Part shown: piece after piece, positions 46,182 through 54,181 of the stretch
Position numbering within the stretch: the first letter of the stretch is position 1
Layout: every line of letters starts with the position of its first letter
Source: Lysobacter sp. yr284
GTDB lineage: Bacteria > Pseudomonadota > Gammaproteobacteria > Xanthomonadales > Xanthomonadaceae
Length of the DNA: 64,000 nt
NCBI RefSeq assembly: GCF_900107375.1
Contig: NZ_FNPT01000013.1
Location: 53,196 to 117,195 of the forward strand
Direction of reading: 5' to 3'
Program-made: the position numbers and the translations under genes
Notes under the pieces: model-generated
What the model was told of the DNA's origin: nothing
What the model saw: the letters and a program-made list of their open reading frames with translations, nothing else
The model's database searches: none

Positions 46182-46192
46182 GGAAAGAAACA

Positions 46193-47332
46193 ATGCTCGC
46201 TTTGCGTGCGCACGATGTGAGCCTGGAGTTGGCGCTGGACAGTCAATCCGGCGGCTTGGGGCGAAAGCTTGGGTTCCGCTCTGCCGTCGCAGGGACGATG
46301 CGGCGGTATGTCACCGTGCTGAGCCGGATTTCCTTCGAGGCGGGCGAGGGCGACCGGATCGCACTGCTAGGTCTCAACGGCGCCGGAAAGAGCACGTTGT
46401 TGCGCGTGCTCAACGGCGCGTATGCGCCGACGCGCGGCCGGGTCGAGGCTCACGGCACCATGCAGTCCCTGCTCAATTCGACCTTGGGTTTCGCCGAGCA
46501 GGCGTCGGTGGCCGAGAACGTGATGCTGCGCGGTACCGCGATGGGACTTCGCCGCGCGCAGGTGCAGCAGGCCTTGGCGGAAATCCTCGACTTCGCCGGA
46601 TTGCGCGAGCGCGCGCAGCACCGTCTGCATGCTTTGTCCACGGGGCAGCGCATGCGGCTCGGATTCGCGATCTCCACGTGCGTGCAGCCCGATATCCTGT
46701 TGATGGACGAATGGATCGCCACTGGCGACGCCGCTTTCGCCGAGCGCGCACGCTCGCGCTTGGCGCGACGCTTCGAGGACAGCCGGATCGTGGTCATGGC
46801 CAGTCACGGTACCGAACTGCAGCGGCGCATGTGCAACAAGGCGTTGGTGCTGGACGCCGGGCGGCTGCAGTTCTTCGGCGGGATCGAAGCGGGTATCGAG
46901 GCCTATGCGCAGATCGTGGCGAAGGCGGGGCAGGGCGCAATGACGCAAGCGGCGGGCGCCGCACCGCTGCTGTTCGGCGAATCCGTCGGCATGGTCGAAC
47001 GGATCCTCATCGGCGCGAACGACGTGCGTCTGGAGGGCTGGGCGCTCGACTCCAGGGGCGGCGAGGTGGACGTGGTCGGTGTGGAGATGGGCGGGGCCAA
47101 CGAGGCGCTGGTGCCCGAGCGGATCGAACGCGAAGACGTGCGGCTTCATCTGGGCAAGCGCTCGGGCCGCTATGGGTTCCGGGTGGCCTTGCCGCGGCCG
47201 CGCCACTGCGACGACGCGCAATTGCTGCAGGGCCTGCGGGTGCGCGCGGGCCGCAGCGCCGACCGGCTCGGGCCGCCATTGCCGCTGGCGGCGGCGGCTG
47301 TGATCGAGACCGCCGTGGATCGGGGCGGCTGA
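46193..47332 (+). CDS. polysaccharide ABC transporter ATPase with extra C-terminal domain
   Basis: 379 residues. The ATPase part (1-240) has Walker A GLNGAGKST at 60-68, a signature LSTGQ at 148-152, Walker B ILLMDEW at 168-174 and H-loop His205, all of the Wzt/KpsT/TagH type. Residues 250-379 form a beta-rich extension (VRLEGWALDSRGGEVDVVGV, SGRYGFRVALPRP). Wzt proteins with such extensions use them to bind the end of the exported glycan; this one looks like a different beta fold. A ribosome site (AAGGAAAG) sits 5 bases before the ATG. Confidence 0.9.
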   Translation: MLALRAHDVSLELALDSQSGGLGRKLGFRSAVAGTMRRYVTVLSRISFEAGEGDRIALLGLNGAGKSTLLRVLNGAYAPTRGRVEAHGTMQSLLNSTLGFAEQASVAENVMLRGTAMGLRRAQVQQALAEILDFAGLRERAQHRLHALSTGQRMRLGFAISTCVQPDILLMDEWIATGDAAFAERARSRLARRFEDSRIVVMASHGTELQRRMCNKALVLDAGRLQFFGGIEAGIEAYAQIVAKAGQGAMTQAAGAAPLLFGESVGMVERILIGANDVRLEGWALDSRGGEVDVVGVEMGGANEALVPERIEREDVRLHLGKRSGRYGFRVALPRPRHCDDAQLLQGLRVRAGRSADRLGPPLPLAAAAVIETAVDRGG

Positions 47333-47342
47333 AGGAGAAGAC

Positions 47343-48221
47343 ATGTTCAAGAGCACGACCAGCGGTGCGTCCTTGCTGAACCATGGCGGAGCCGGGCCGC
47401 AGCAGATGCATGAAGTGGTGAGCGCGATCGTACGGTTCCACGATCCGGCCGGGTTGGCCAAGCTGGAGCGAGCCATCCAGAGCCTGCATGCGCAGAACGG
47501 CGCGGTCGTCCAGCCTATCGTGGTGACCCAGCGCTTCGACAAGCGCGCCTTTCAGCGTACGCGCGACGCGGTGCTGCGGCAGTGGTTTTTCGACTGGCTG
47601 CCCGAGCCGCTGGTGGAGAACTTCGAGGACGGCGGCGAAGGCGACGCGCGTTCGGCGCTGATGAATCTCGGCATAGAGCGTCATCGCTCGCTCGGGAACC
47701 GATTCCTGGCGTTTTTGGATTACGACGACTTGTTGTACTCCCACGCGTATCGAACCCTGATGCGGCCGTTGCTCGACAGCGACGTCGCGGTCGCATTCGC
47801 AAGCGTGGAGATGGGCCACGCAGTGGGCCTGCACGATTACGATTTCGTCTACGACATGAGCTATCCGTTCCTGGGGCGCAACAAGATCGACCTGGTCCGG
47901 GACAATTTCTGCCCGTTGCACTCCTATCTGGTCGATTGCGCCAAGGTGAAGGCGTGCGAGCTGTATTTCCGCAGCGAGTTGTCGCGGGTGGAGGATTACG
48001 ACTTCCTGCTGCGCGTCGCCGGCCCCAGTCCCTGCGATTTCTCCGGGATCGGACGGCGCATCGGGGTCTATCTGATGCGTAGCGACGACAGCAACAGCAC
48101 GCCGAGCCATGACGGCAGCGCCGCCGACCTGGAAAAGCAATCGGTCTGGAAGCGCAATCGCGACAGCCTGGATCGGTTGCGCAGCGGCTATCCGGTGCAA
48201 TTCTTCGCTTCGGATTTTTGA
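47343..48221 (+). CDS. GT-A fold glycosyltransferase-like protein
   Basis: 292 residues, soluble. The N-terminus EVVSAIVRFHDPAGLAKLER and VVQPIVVTQRFDKR mark the nucleotide-sugar half; a DxD-like DYDD stands at 126-129 in NRFLAFLDYDDLLYSHAY, followed by SRVEDYDFLLRVAG, a typical acceptor-side block. I do not recognise the exact family; family 2-like is the best label. Spacing (10 bp after the ATPase, 7 bp before the next gene) puts it firmly in the operon. Base composition is visibly less GC-rich than in the flanking genes. Confidence 0.75.
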   Translation: MFKSTTSGASLLNHGGAGPQQMHEVVSAIVRFHDPAGLAKLERAIQSLHAQNGAVVQPIVVTQRFDKRAFQRTRDAVLRQWFFDWLPEPLVENFEDGGEGDARSALMNLGIERHRSLGNRFLAFLDYDDLLYSHAYRTLMRPLLDSDVAVAFASVEMGHAVGLHDYDFVYDMSYPFLGRNKIDLVRDNFCPLHSYLVDCAKVKACELYFRSELSRVEDYDFLLRVAGPSPCDFSGIGRRIGVYLMRSDDSNSTPSHDGSAADLEKQSVWKRNRDSLDRLRSGYPVQFFASDF

Positions 48222-48228
48222 GGTTTCC

Positions 48229-49914
48229 ATGCAAAACGTCAGGTTCGACGAAATCGCCCTGCTGCGCGGATCGGGTCTGTTGGACGCGCAGTGGTTGGCG
48301 CGTTCGCTGGGAATCGAAGGCGGCGCCGGCGTGCCTTTGGAATTCCTGTATCTCGACGGCCGCCAGTACTGGGGCGCGTCGACCTCGCCATTGTTCGACG
48401 GTCGCCACTATCTCGATCACGGTGCGGACTTGGTCGCGGCAGGCGTGAATCCTTTGCTGCATTATGTGACGCATGGATTCTTCGAGGGTCGGTCGCCCTC
48501 GCCGGTGATCGACGTGGATCACGTCCTGGAACAGATCGAACCCGGCGCTGCGGCTTGGGACCGGCAGCGCAAGGCCGAGTGCCTGAGGCGATACGGCGGC
48601 TTGCGCGAGCTGTTGACGGCCACCGATGCCGATCCGTGCGCGTTCTTCGAGAATGCGATCTATCGCGCTTCCTTGCGCGAACACGGCATCGACGCCGGCG
48701 ATGTTCCGCTCGAGCACTACCTGCGTTGCCGCGGAAAGGTCAACGGCGCTTACCTGGAGTGCGCGAGCCTGGCGTCGATGCCGTACTACATGTCGGCCAA
48801 TGCCGATCTGGCCGCCGCCGATGTCGTTCCGCTCTCGCATCTGGTGCATTACGGTCTGGCGGAGGGGCGGCGTTTCTCGTCTTCGCCGCGCGTCAGCGCG
48901 ACGTTCTTGGCCAATTCGGCGCACCTCAGCGGCAACGAGGCGCTGCGCGGCCTCAAGGGCTTCATGCTCGATACGCGCGGCAGCGGCCGCCTGGCCGGGC
49001 CGGCGTGGCCGACGCCCTATGCCAAGCGCCGCCTTCCGGCGCTGGCGCATAGCGCTGCGCCTGCCCGGCGCAGGGCGTTCGTTGGGGTGGTGCTCTACCG
49101 AAACAGCGACGAGGAGCTGCGTCGGCTGGAAGCATCGATTCGCAACGAGGTGAAGTCGAACCCGGATTACCGCGTGGAGTGGGCCTATTTCGCCAACGAT
49201 GCGGAGAACCTTCCGCGCTATCGCGCGCTGCTCGGCGATCGGGTCGAAGCTGCCGACGACGGGGCCAACCTCGGTTTCGGACGCGCGCACAACCATCTGA
49301 TGCGGGCTTGTTTCGCCGAGGATCGGCTCTATGTCGGCGCCAATCCCGACGGTTACTTCACTCCGGGCTGCTTGCGCGCCTTGATGGATTTCAGCGATTA
49401 CCACGGCGACCATGCGCTGGTCGAGGCGATGGCTGCGCCGATCGACCATCCCAAATGGCACGATCCGGTGACGCTGGACACGCCGTGGGTGTCCGGAGCC
49501 TGTTTCGCCCTGCCGCGCAGGCTATGGAACGAGGTTGGCGGATTCGACGAACGCATCCACCTGTACTGCGAGGATGTCGACCTGTCCTGGCGGGTACGCC
49601 TGATCGGCGGGCTGCTGAAAATCTGCCCGTCCGCGCGCTTCGTCCACGACGTGACGCCGCGCTTCGACGCCGCCGTCGACGAGGAACGAGAGCGCGCGCG
49701 CCGTTGTTCGATGCTGGCCGGCGGCTATTACCTCGCGCGCAAGTGGGGCGATCGCGAGCAGGCGCAACGGCTGCGCGAGGAGTACGCGGGGCTGGTGGGG
49801 CGCGAGCGGCTCGACGCATTGCCCGAGCCCGAGGTCGAAATCGATCCGGCTGTGGCGCGAAAGGTGGCCGATTTCTCGCTGGCGCGGTTTGCGCCGTCGC
49901 GCTTTTGGAACTGA
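48229..49914 (+). CDS. family 2 glycosyltransferase with N-terminal YLxxNPDV-type modules
   Basis: 561 residues. The C-terminal half is a rhamnosyltransferase-like GT2 (about 285-520): AFVGVVLYRNSDEELRRLEA, DGANLGFGRAHNHL, YVGANPDGYF as DxD equivalent, WVSGACFALPRRLW and FDERIHLYCEDVDLSWR. The N-terminal half carries repeats of a small module: LFDGRHYLDHGADLVAAGVN with HYVTHGFFEGRSP (55-92) and ASMPYYMSANADLAAADVVP with HYGLAEGRRF (about 182-222), plus a weaker one between. The start ATG at 48229 has AGG only (48221-48223) as ribosome site. Confidence 0.85.
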   Translation: MQNVRFDEIALLRGSGLLDAQWLARSLGIEGGAGVPLEFLYLDGRQYWGASTSPLFDGRHYLDHGADLVAAGVNPLLHYVTHGFFEGRSPSPVIDVDHVLEQIEPGAAAWDRQRKAECLRRYGGLRELLTATDADPCAFFENAIYRASLREHGIDAGDVPLEHYLRCRGKVNGAYLECASLASMPYYMSANADLAAADVVPLSHLVHYGLAEGRRFSSSPRVSATFLANSAHLSGNEALRGLKGFMLDTRGSGRLAGPAWPTPYAKRRLPALAHSAAPARRRAFVGVVLYRNSDEELRRLEASIRNEVKSNPDYRVEWAYFANDAENLPRYRALLGDRVEAADDGANLGFGRAHNHLMRACFAEDRLYVGANPDGYFTPGCLRALMDFSDYHGDHALVEAMAAPIDHPKWHDPVTLDTPWVSGACFALPRRLWNEVGGFDERIHLYCEDVDLSWRVRLIGGLLKICPSARFVHDVTPRFDAAVDEERERARRCSMLAGGYYLARKWGDREQAQRLREEYAGLVGRERLDALPEPEVEIDPAVARKVADFSLARFAPSRFWN

Positions 49915-49922
49915 GCGACGGT

Positions 49923-52400
49923 ATGCGGATGCCAGCCTCCCTGTCGCCTGCGCGGGCGAAGACGGTGATCACTTTCGGTACCTTCGACCTGCTGCACCAG
50001 GGGCATCTGCGGATTCTCGAGCGCGCACGCGCGCTCGGCGAACGGTTGGTGGTCGGGGTGTCTACCGACTGCCTCAACGAGCGCAAGGGCAAGCGTTCGT
50101 TCTTCGACCAGCGCCACCGGCTCGAATGCGTGGCGGCGTTGCGCTGGGTCGACGAGGCGTTCTATGAAGACTCGCTGCTGCTCAAGGACGAATACATCCG
50201 CGCGTACGGCGCCGATCTGCTGGTCATGGGCGAGGACTGGAGCGGACAGTTCGATTGGGTGAGTTGTGCGGTGGCATACTTGCCGCGCACGCCCGGGGTG
50301 TCCTCCAGCGAGGTCAAGTTCGGATTGGGCGACCGTTTCAAGCCGCGCAAACTGTTGTTCGGCGATACGTACCTGCACAAGCACCACGATTGCGCGCTGG
50401 CGCTGTTGAACGCGATGACGGACGCCCGCCTGGCGCCGATCCTGACCGCCTCGCAACATCTCCCGGCGCAGGTCGATTGCGATGGGCTGGTGTACTTCAA
50501 CTTGCCGGCGCAGGCGCCGCCGGCGGAGTACTCGACGCGGCCGCGGATCTTGATCGATCACGGCGCCAGCCACCTGAAGTGGTTCCTGGCCGACCCGGAC
50601 CGTTTCGCCTACTTCGATGCGATCGTGACCGCCGGGCCGGATCACGTACGCTCGCTGCTGGCGTTCTTTCCGGACGCGCCGGCGGGCAAAGTGCGCGCGG
50701 CTGGATTCGCCAAATCCGCGCAGCTGTTGTCGCCGCCGCGGCTTACCCGGCGAGAGGCGGCGCACTGCTGGGGGCTGGATCCGGATGCGCCGATCGTCCT
50801 GTTCGCGCCGACCTGGCATATCTCCAACAACCGCGATGCAGCGGCGGCGATCGGCGAGATCGCCGGCATCGCCAACCACATCGCGGTTCTGCATCCGGAG
50901 ACCGCACACCTCGACGTATCGCGTCTCAATCTGGCGAAGAACGAAAGCGGCACCGTCAGCGAGCTTCTCAAGCATGCCGACTGCGTGGTCTCGGATCTGT
51001 CCTCGACCTTGTTCGAGGCGGCGGCGCTGGGCAAGCCGGCGGTGCAAGTGCTGTTGAACGAATATCCGGACAACAACGCGCTTGTCTACGACTTCCCATA
51101 CACGGCGGGCACCGCGGAACTGTTTTGCGGCGGATTGCCGGCCCGGCCGGGTGCGGTTGCGCGGGCCGTGGAGCGCGCGTTGAGCGACGATGCGGCCACG
51201 GCCGACGCGCTCGGGCGGATGCGCGAACGCATTCTGCGCGGCACCTCGATCAGCGAAGACGCGCCGGCAGCGATTGCGGAGGAAATCGCCCGTGCCTGCG
51301 AATCCCCGTCCGGCGGTTCGCCGTGGTGCCGTCCCGGCGCGAACGGCCCGGCATCGGCGGCGCCCTCGGTGCTGGACAATCTGCGCTATGCGCGCAATCG
51401 CCTGATCGCCGAGCGCGGCGGGCGTTTCGGCGCGCATGCCGGCTCGGCGACGCTGGAAGCGCTGCAGTGCGCCGCGGACGCGATGGACTTCATCTCGGTG
51501 AGCCTGGTGCGTTGCGCCGACGGCGTGCTGGTGGCCGGCGCGGGCGAGGAATCCCGCTACGGCCTGGAAACGGGATTCGCCGCGACGTCCTGCGCGCAAT
51601 TCGAAGCCTCGCACTACATGCGCGAGTTGACTCCGCTGAGGATGGAGCGCGCCGTGGAACTGTGCGTGGGCCGCGACAGGGTACTGATCTGCGATCTGGG
51701 CGCGGGCGCGGACTACGAGTACATCGGCCGATGCCTGCGCGACGCTGCGCGGGAACTGGGCGCGCTCAATCGTATCGTCCCACGTTGCGCGGGAGTGGAG
51801 CAGTTCGATTGGGCGCTGCAGCAGGGCTTTACCAGGACCATGCTGACATTGGCCCCGGACCATGGAGACGACCCATTCGGCGCCCAGGCCCTGGCGTTCA
51901 TCGACGCATGTCTGCGCCTCGATGCGCAGGCGGTCGCCGGCATCGTGCTGCCGTTCGGCGCGGTAGAGCGGCCGTGGCCCGACGATCCGCGCCTTTGCAG
52001 CCTGTTCGCGACCTGGAAGCGGGTGTATGTCGAGCACGCGCCGATCGGCGAGTATCAGCGTCTGCTCAACGCCAACCTCGGCCTGTTTGCCGAGGGCTAC
52101 AGCGAACGCTTCGGTTTCGCCGAGCGCCCTCCCGGCCTGCATTGGCCGACCTATCTGTTCCTGCATCCCGACGTCGCCGATGCCGGCCTGGCCAATCCGG
52201 TCGGCGCGACCCTGCATTATTTGCGCTATGGCCGCGATGAAGGCCGTCGGCTCGGCTACGCGCCGGCGCCGGGTTTCGACTATGCCTGCTACATCGACAT
52301 GAATCCCTCGCTGCGCGATCTCGGCGTCAGCGGTCCGAACACCGCATTGGCGCATTGGACCCGCACTGGTTCGGCGCTGGGATGGCGGTACCGGCGTTGA
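49923..52400 (+). CDS. TagD-TagF-GDPD-like fusion, glycerol-phosphate polymer enzyme
   Basis: 825 residues. 13-150: glycerol-3-phosphate cytidylyltransferase of the TagD type (TFGTFDLLHQGHL with HxGH at 25-28, and RTPGVSSSEV at 122-131, the family's second signature), making CDP-glycerol. 205-455: CDP-glycerol glycerophosphotransferase of the TagB/F type (IDHGASHLKW at 211-220, VLFAPTWHIS, LHPE at 323-326, VVSDLSSTLFEAAALGKP at 355-372). 480-735: fold like glycerophosphodiester phosphodiesterase (TLEALQCAADAMDFISVSLV, ADGVLVAG), without the catalytic His-Arg-Gly and Glu/Asp residues. 740-825: two YLxxNPDV...EGR-like modules. Starts ATG 49923 (or 49929), 8 bp after the previous gene. Domain edges are estimates. 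Confidence 0.85.
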   Translation: MRMPASLSPARAKTVITFGTFDLLHQGHLRILERARALGERLVVGVSTDCLNERKGKRSFFDQRHRLECVAALRWVDEAFYEDSLLLKDEYIRAYGADLLVMGEDWSGQFDWVSCAVAYLPRTPGVSSSEVKFGLGDRFKPRKLLFGDTYLHKHHDCALALLNAMTDARLAPILTASQHLPAQVDCDGLVYFNLPAQAPPAEYSTRPRILIDHGASHLKWFLADPDRFAYFDAIVTAGPDHVRSLLAFFPDAPAGKVRAAGFAKSAQLLSPPRLTRREAAHCWGLDPDAPIVLFAPTWHISNNRDAAAAIGEIAGIANHIAVLHPETAHLDVSRLNLAKNESGTVSELLKHADCVVSDLSSTLFEAAALGKPAVQVLLNEYPDNNALVYDFPYTAGTAELFCGGLPARPGAVARAVERALSDDAATADALGRMRERILRGTSISEDAPAAIAEEIARACESPSGGSPWCRPGANGPASAAPSVLDNLRYARNRLIAERGGRFGAHAGSATLEALQCAADAMDFISVSLVRCADGVLVAGAGEESRYGLETGFAATSCAQFEASHYMRELTPLRMERAVELCVGRDRVLICDLGAGADYEYIGRCLRDAARELGALNRIVPRCAGVEQFDWALQQGFTRTMLTLAPDHGDDPFGAQALAFIDACLRLDAQAVAGIVLPFGAVERPWPDDPRLCSLFATWKRVYVEHAPIGEYQRLLNANLGLFAEGYSERFGFAERPPGLHWPTYLFLHPDVADAGLANPVGATLHYLRYGRDEGRRLGYAPAPGFDYACYIDMNPSLRDLGVSGPNTALAHWTRTGSALGWRYRR

Positions 52401-52484
52401 GGCGCGGTATCGGAGGGCAGCGGCAGTGCGAGTGAACCCAAGCAGCGAAGATTCGACGACAACGCTCTGCGCTGGAGCGCGCGC

Positions 52485-53447
52485 GTGACCGCGATGGGCA
52501 AGCCCGAAGGGGCGGCGCTGCTGGCGCGCGCGAGCGATGGGAACTTCGAAGAGCAGGCCTATCTTCGCGCCAATCCCGACGTCGCCGTGGCGGTTCGCGC
52601 CGGACATTGCGACAGCGGCCGCGCGCACTACGATGCCTTCGGCCGCGACGAGCAGCGTTGGCTGCGGCTGCCGGTGCCGACCGGATGGCGACGCGAAAAG
52701 CTGGCGCGGCTGCGCCTGTTGATGCGTCCGCAGGCCGTGCTCGGACAACGCCAGGACTGCCTTGATTGCCTGGACGACTCGCTGCGGACGCAGTTCGATC
52801 TGGTCGCGACCGACAACGTCAGCGCGCACGACTACGACGAGCGGGCGCTGGCGTTGATCGCCGCGTACCGCGACGGCCTGGTGCTGGATTGCGGCGCGGG
52901 CCTACGCAACGTGTATTACCGCAACGTGGTCAATTGCGAGATCGTCGCCTACGACAGCACCGACGTCCTGGCCGCAGCCGAGCGTCTGCCGTTCGTCGAC
53001 GGGTGCTTCGATGCGGTGCTGAGCCTGAACGTGCTCGAACACGTCAAGGACCCGTTCCAGGCCGCGCGCGAGCTGTTGCGCGTGCTCAAGCCGGGCGGCC
53101 GGCTGATGTGCGTGGCGCCCTTCCTGCAGCCCTTGCACGGCTATCCGCACCATTACTACAACATGACCCGGCAGGGGTTGGAGAATCTGTTCGCGGCGCT
53201 GGACGAGCGGCAGGTGGAGATCTACGGTGCGATGCGGCCGATCTGGGCGTTGCAGTGGTTTCTCAGCGCTTACCACGCCGGTTTGCCCGAGGAGCAGGCG
53301 GCGCGTTTCGCCGGCATGACCGTCGCCGAACTGATGGCTCCGCCGCAATCGCTGCAGCTCGATCCGATCGCCGCGACGCTCGACGCCGCTGCGTGCACCG
53401 CCCTGGCCTCGGCGCACGCGCTGTTCGGGCGCAAGCCCATGACGTAG
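52485..53447 (+). CDS. SAM-dependent methyltransferase with N-terminal YLxxNPDV module
   Basis: 320 residues starting with GTG at 52485 (ATG at 52494 is the alternative); a GGAG lies at 52474-52477. Residues 20-63 form the same module as in the two proteins before it (NFEEQAYLRANPDVAVAVRA, HYDAFGRDEQRWLRLP). A class I methyltransferase follows: VLDCGAGLRN as motif I, AERLPFVDGCFDAVLSLNVL, EHVKDPFQAARELLRVLKPG and MCVAPFLQPLHGYPHHYYNM. Probably modifies the glycan or its terminal sugar, which in other ABC-exported glycans sets chain length. Last gene of the operon; the Nudix gene converges. Confidence 0.85.
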   Translation: MTAMGKPEGAALLARASDGNFEEQAYLRANPDVAVAVRAGHCDSGRAHYDAFGRDEQRWLRLPVPTGWRREKLARLRLLMRPQAVLGQRQDCLDCLDDSLRTQFDLVATDNVSAHDYDERALALIAAYRDGLVLDCGAGLRNVYYRNVVNCEIVAYDSTDVLAAAERLPFVDGCFDAVLSLNVLEHVKDPFQAARELLRVLKPGGRLMCVAPFLQPLHGYPHHYYNMTRQGLENLFAALDERQVEIYGAMRPIWALQWFLSAYHAGLPEEQAARFAGMTVAELMAPPQSLQLDPIAATLDAAACTALASAHALFGRKPMT

Positions 53448-53475
53448 TCCGGCGCTGGGCCGGTGCGGTCGCGGC

Positions 53476-54045
53476 TCAGCCGGCCGCCGACCCATCCGGA
53501 TTGCGCTCGATCATCCACAACCCCGCCCACAGCTTCAGATCCAGCTCGTACCCCTCCGCCTGCCGCTGCATCAGCCACGCCGGCGCGTTCGCGCGCGGGA
53601 CCTGGTGGACGACGATGTCCTCGCCGGCGACGCCGCCGCCGGGGCCGACGCGGTGCAGGTCGCTGGCGCGGACGAAGGCGATGCGCTCGCTGCTCATGCC
53701 GGCCGAGGTCGGGCCGGTCAGCAGGACTTCGACCCGGCGCGGTTCCCAGCCGGTTTCCTCGACCAGTTCGCGCGCGGCGGCCGATTCCAGGGTGTCGTGG
53801 GCGTGGTCGTCGCCGACCAGGCCGGCCGGCATTTCGATGGTGCGGGCGTTGAGCGGGACGCGGAACTGTTCGACGAACAGGACGTCGTCGTCGGGGGTGA
53901 CCGCGATGATGATCACCGCCATGCCGTTGCCGTGGGTGCGCTCGGCGTACTCCCAATGGCCGCGCCGCATCATCCGCAGCCACTGGCCGTTGTAGATGGT
54001 TTCCACGGGTTCGTGCTGGGCGGAGTGATCTCGATCTGCGGTCAT
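53476..54045 (-). CDS. Nudix hydrolase, ADP-ribose pyrophosphatase-like
   Basis: 189 residues. The Nudix box is complete in the order GLVGDD...ESAAARELVEETGWE (GX5EX7REUXEEXGU form). The N-terminal strand FVEQFRVPLNARTIEMPAG is the pattern of ADP-ribose/NDP-sugar pyrophosphatases. The next gene upstream (ExoIX-like, minus strand) starts 1.08 kb away. It converges on the methyltransferase gene. Substrate by family only; an NDP-sugar activity would be of interest next to a glycan locus, but this is not shown by the sequence. Confidence 0.9.
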   Translation of the reverse strand: MTADRDHSAQHEPVETIYNGQWLRMMRRGHWEYAERTHGNGMAVIIIAVTPDDDVLFVEQFRVPLNARTIEMPAGLVGDDHAHDTLESAAARELVEETGWEPRRVEVLLTGPTSAGMSSERIAFVRASDLHRVGPGGGVAGEDIVVHQVPRANAPAWLMQRQAEGYELDLKLWAGLWMIERNPDGSAAG

Positions 54046-54181
54046 GGGGTTCCTCGCCGGTGCCCGCGGCGGCGACGGCGGCGGGCGGTGTGATGGGATG
54101 CGGTGGCGCCGGGCCGCGCGAGGTCCGCGGCGGCGCGGCGGCGGGACGCGCGTCGCGCGTTCCCGTGGGATGTCAACGATG

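Noticed and set aside
49728..52829. Open frame of 1033 codons on the minus strand
   Set aside because: It lies antisense to the fusion gene, has no family signature and is Arg/Gln/Ala-rich, typical of reverse-frame shadows in GC-rich DNA.
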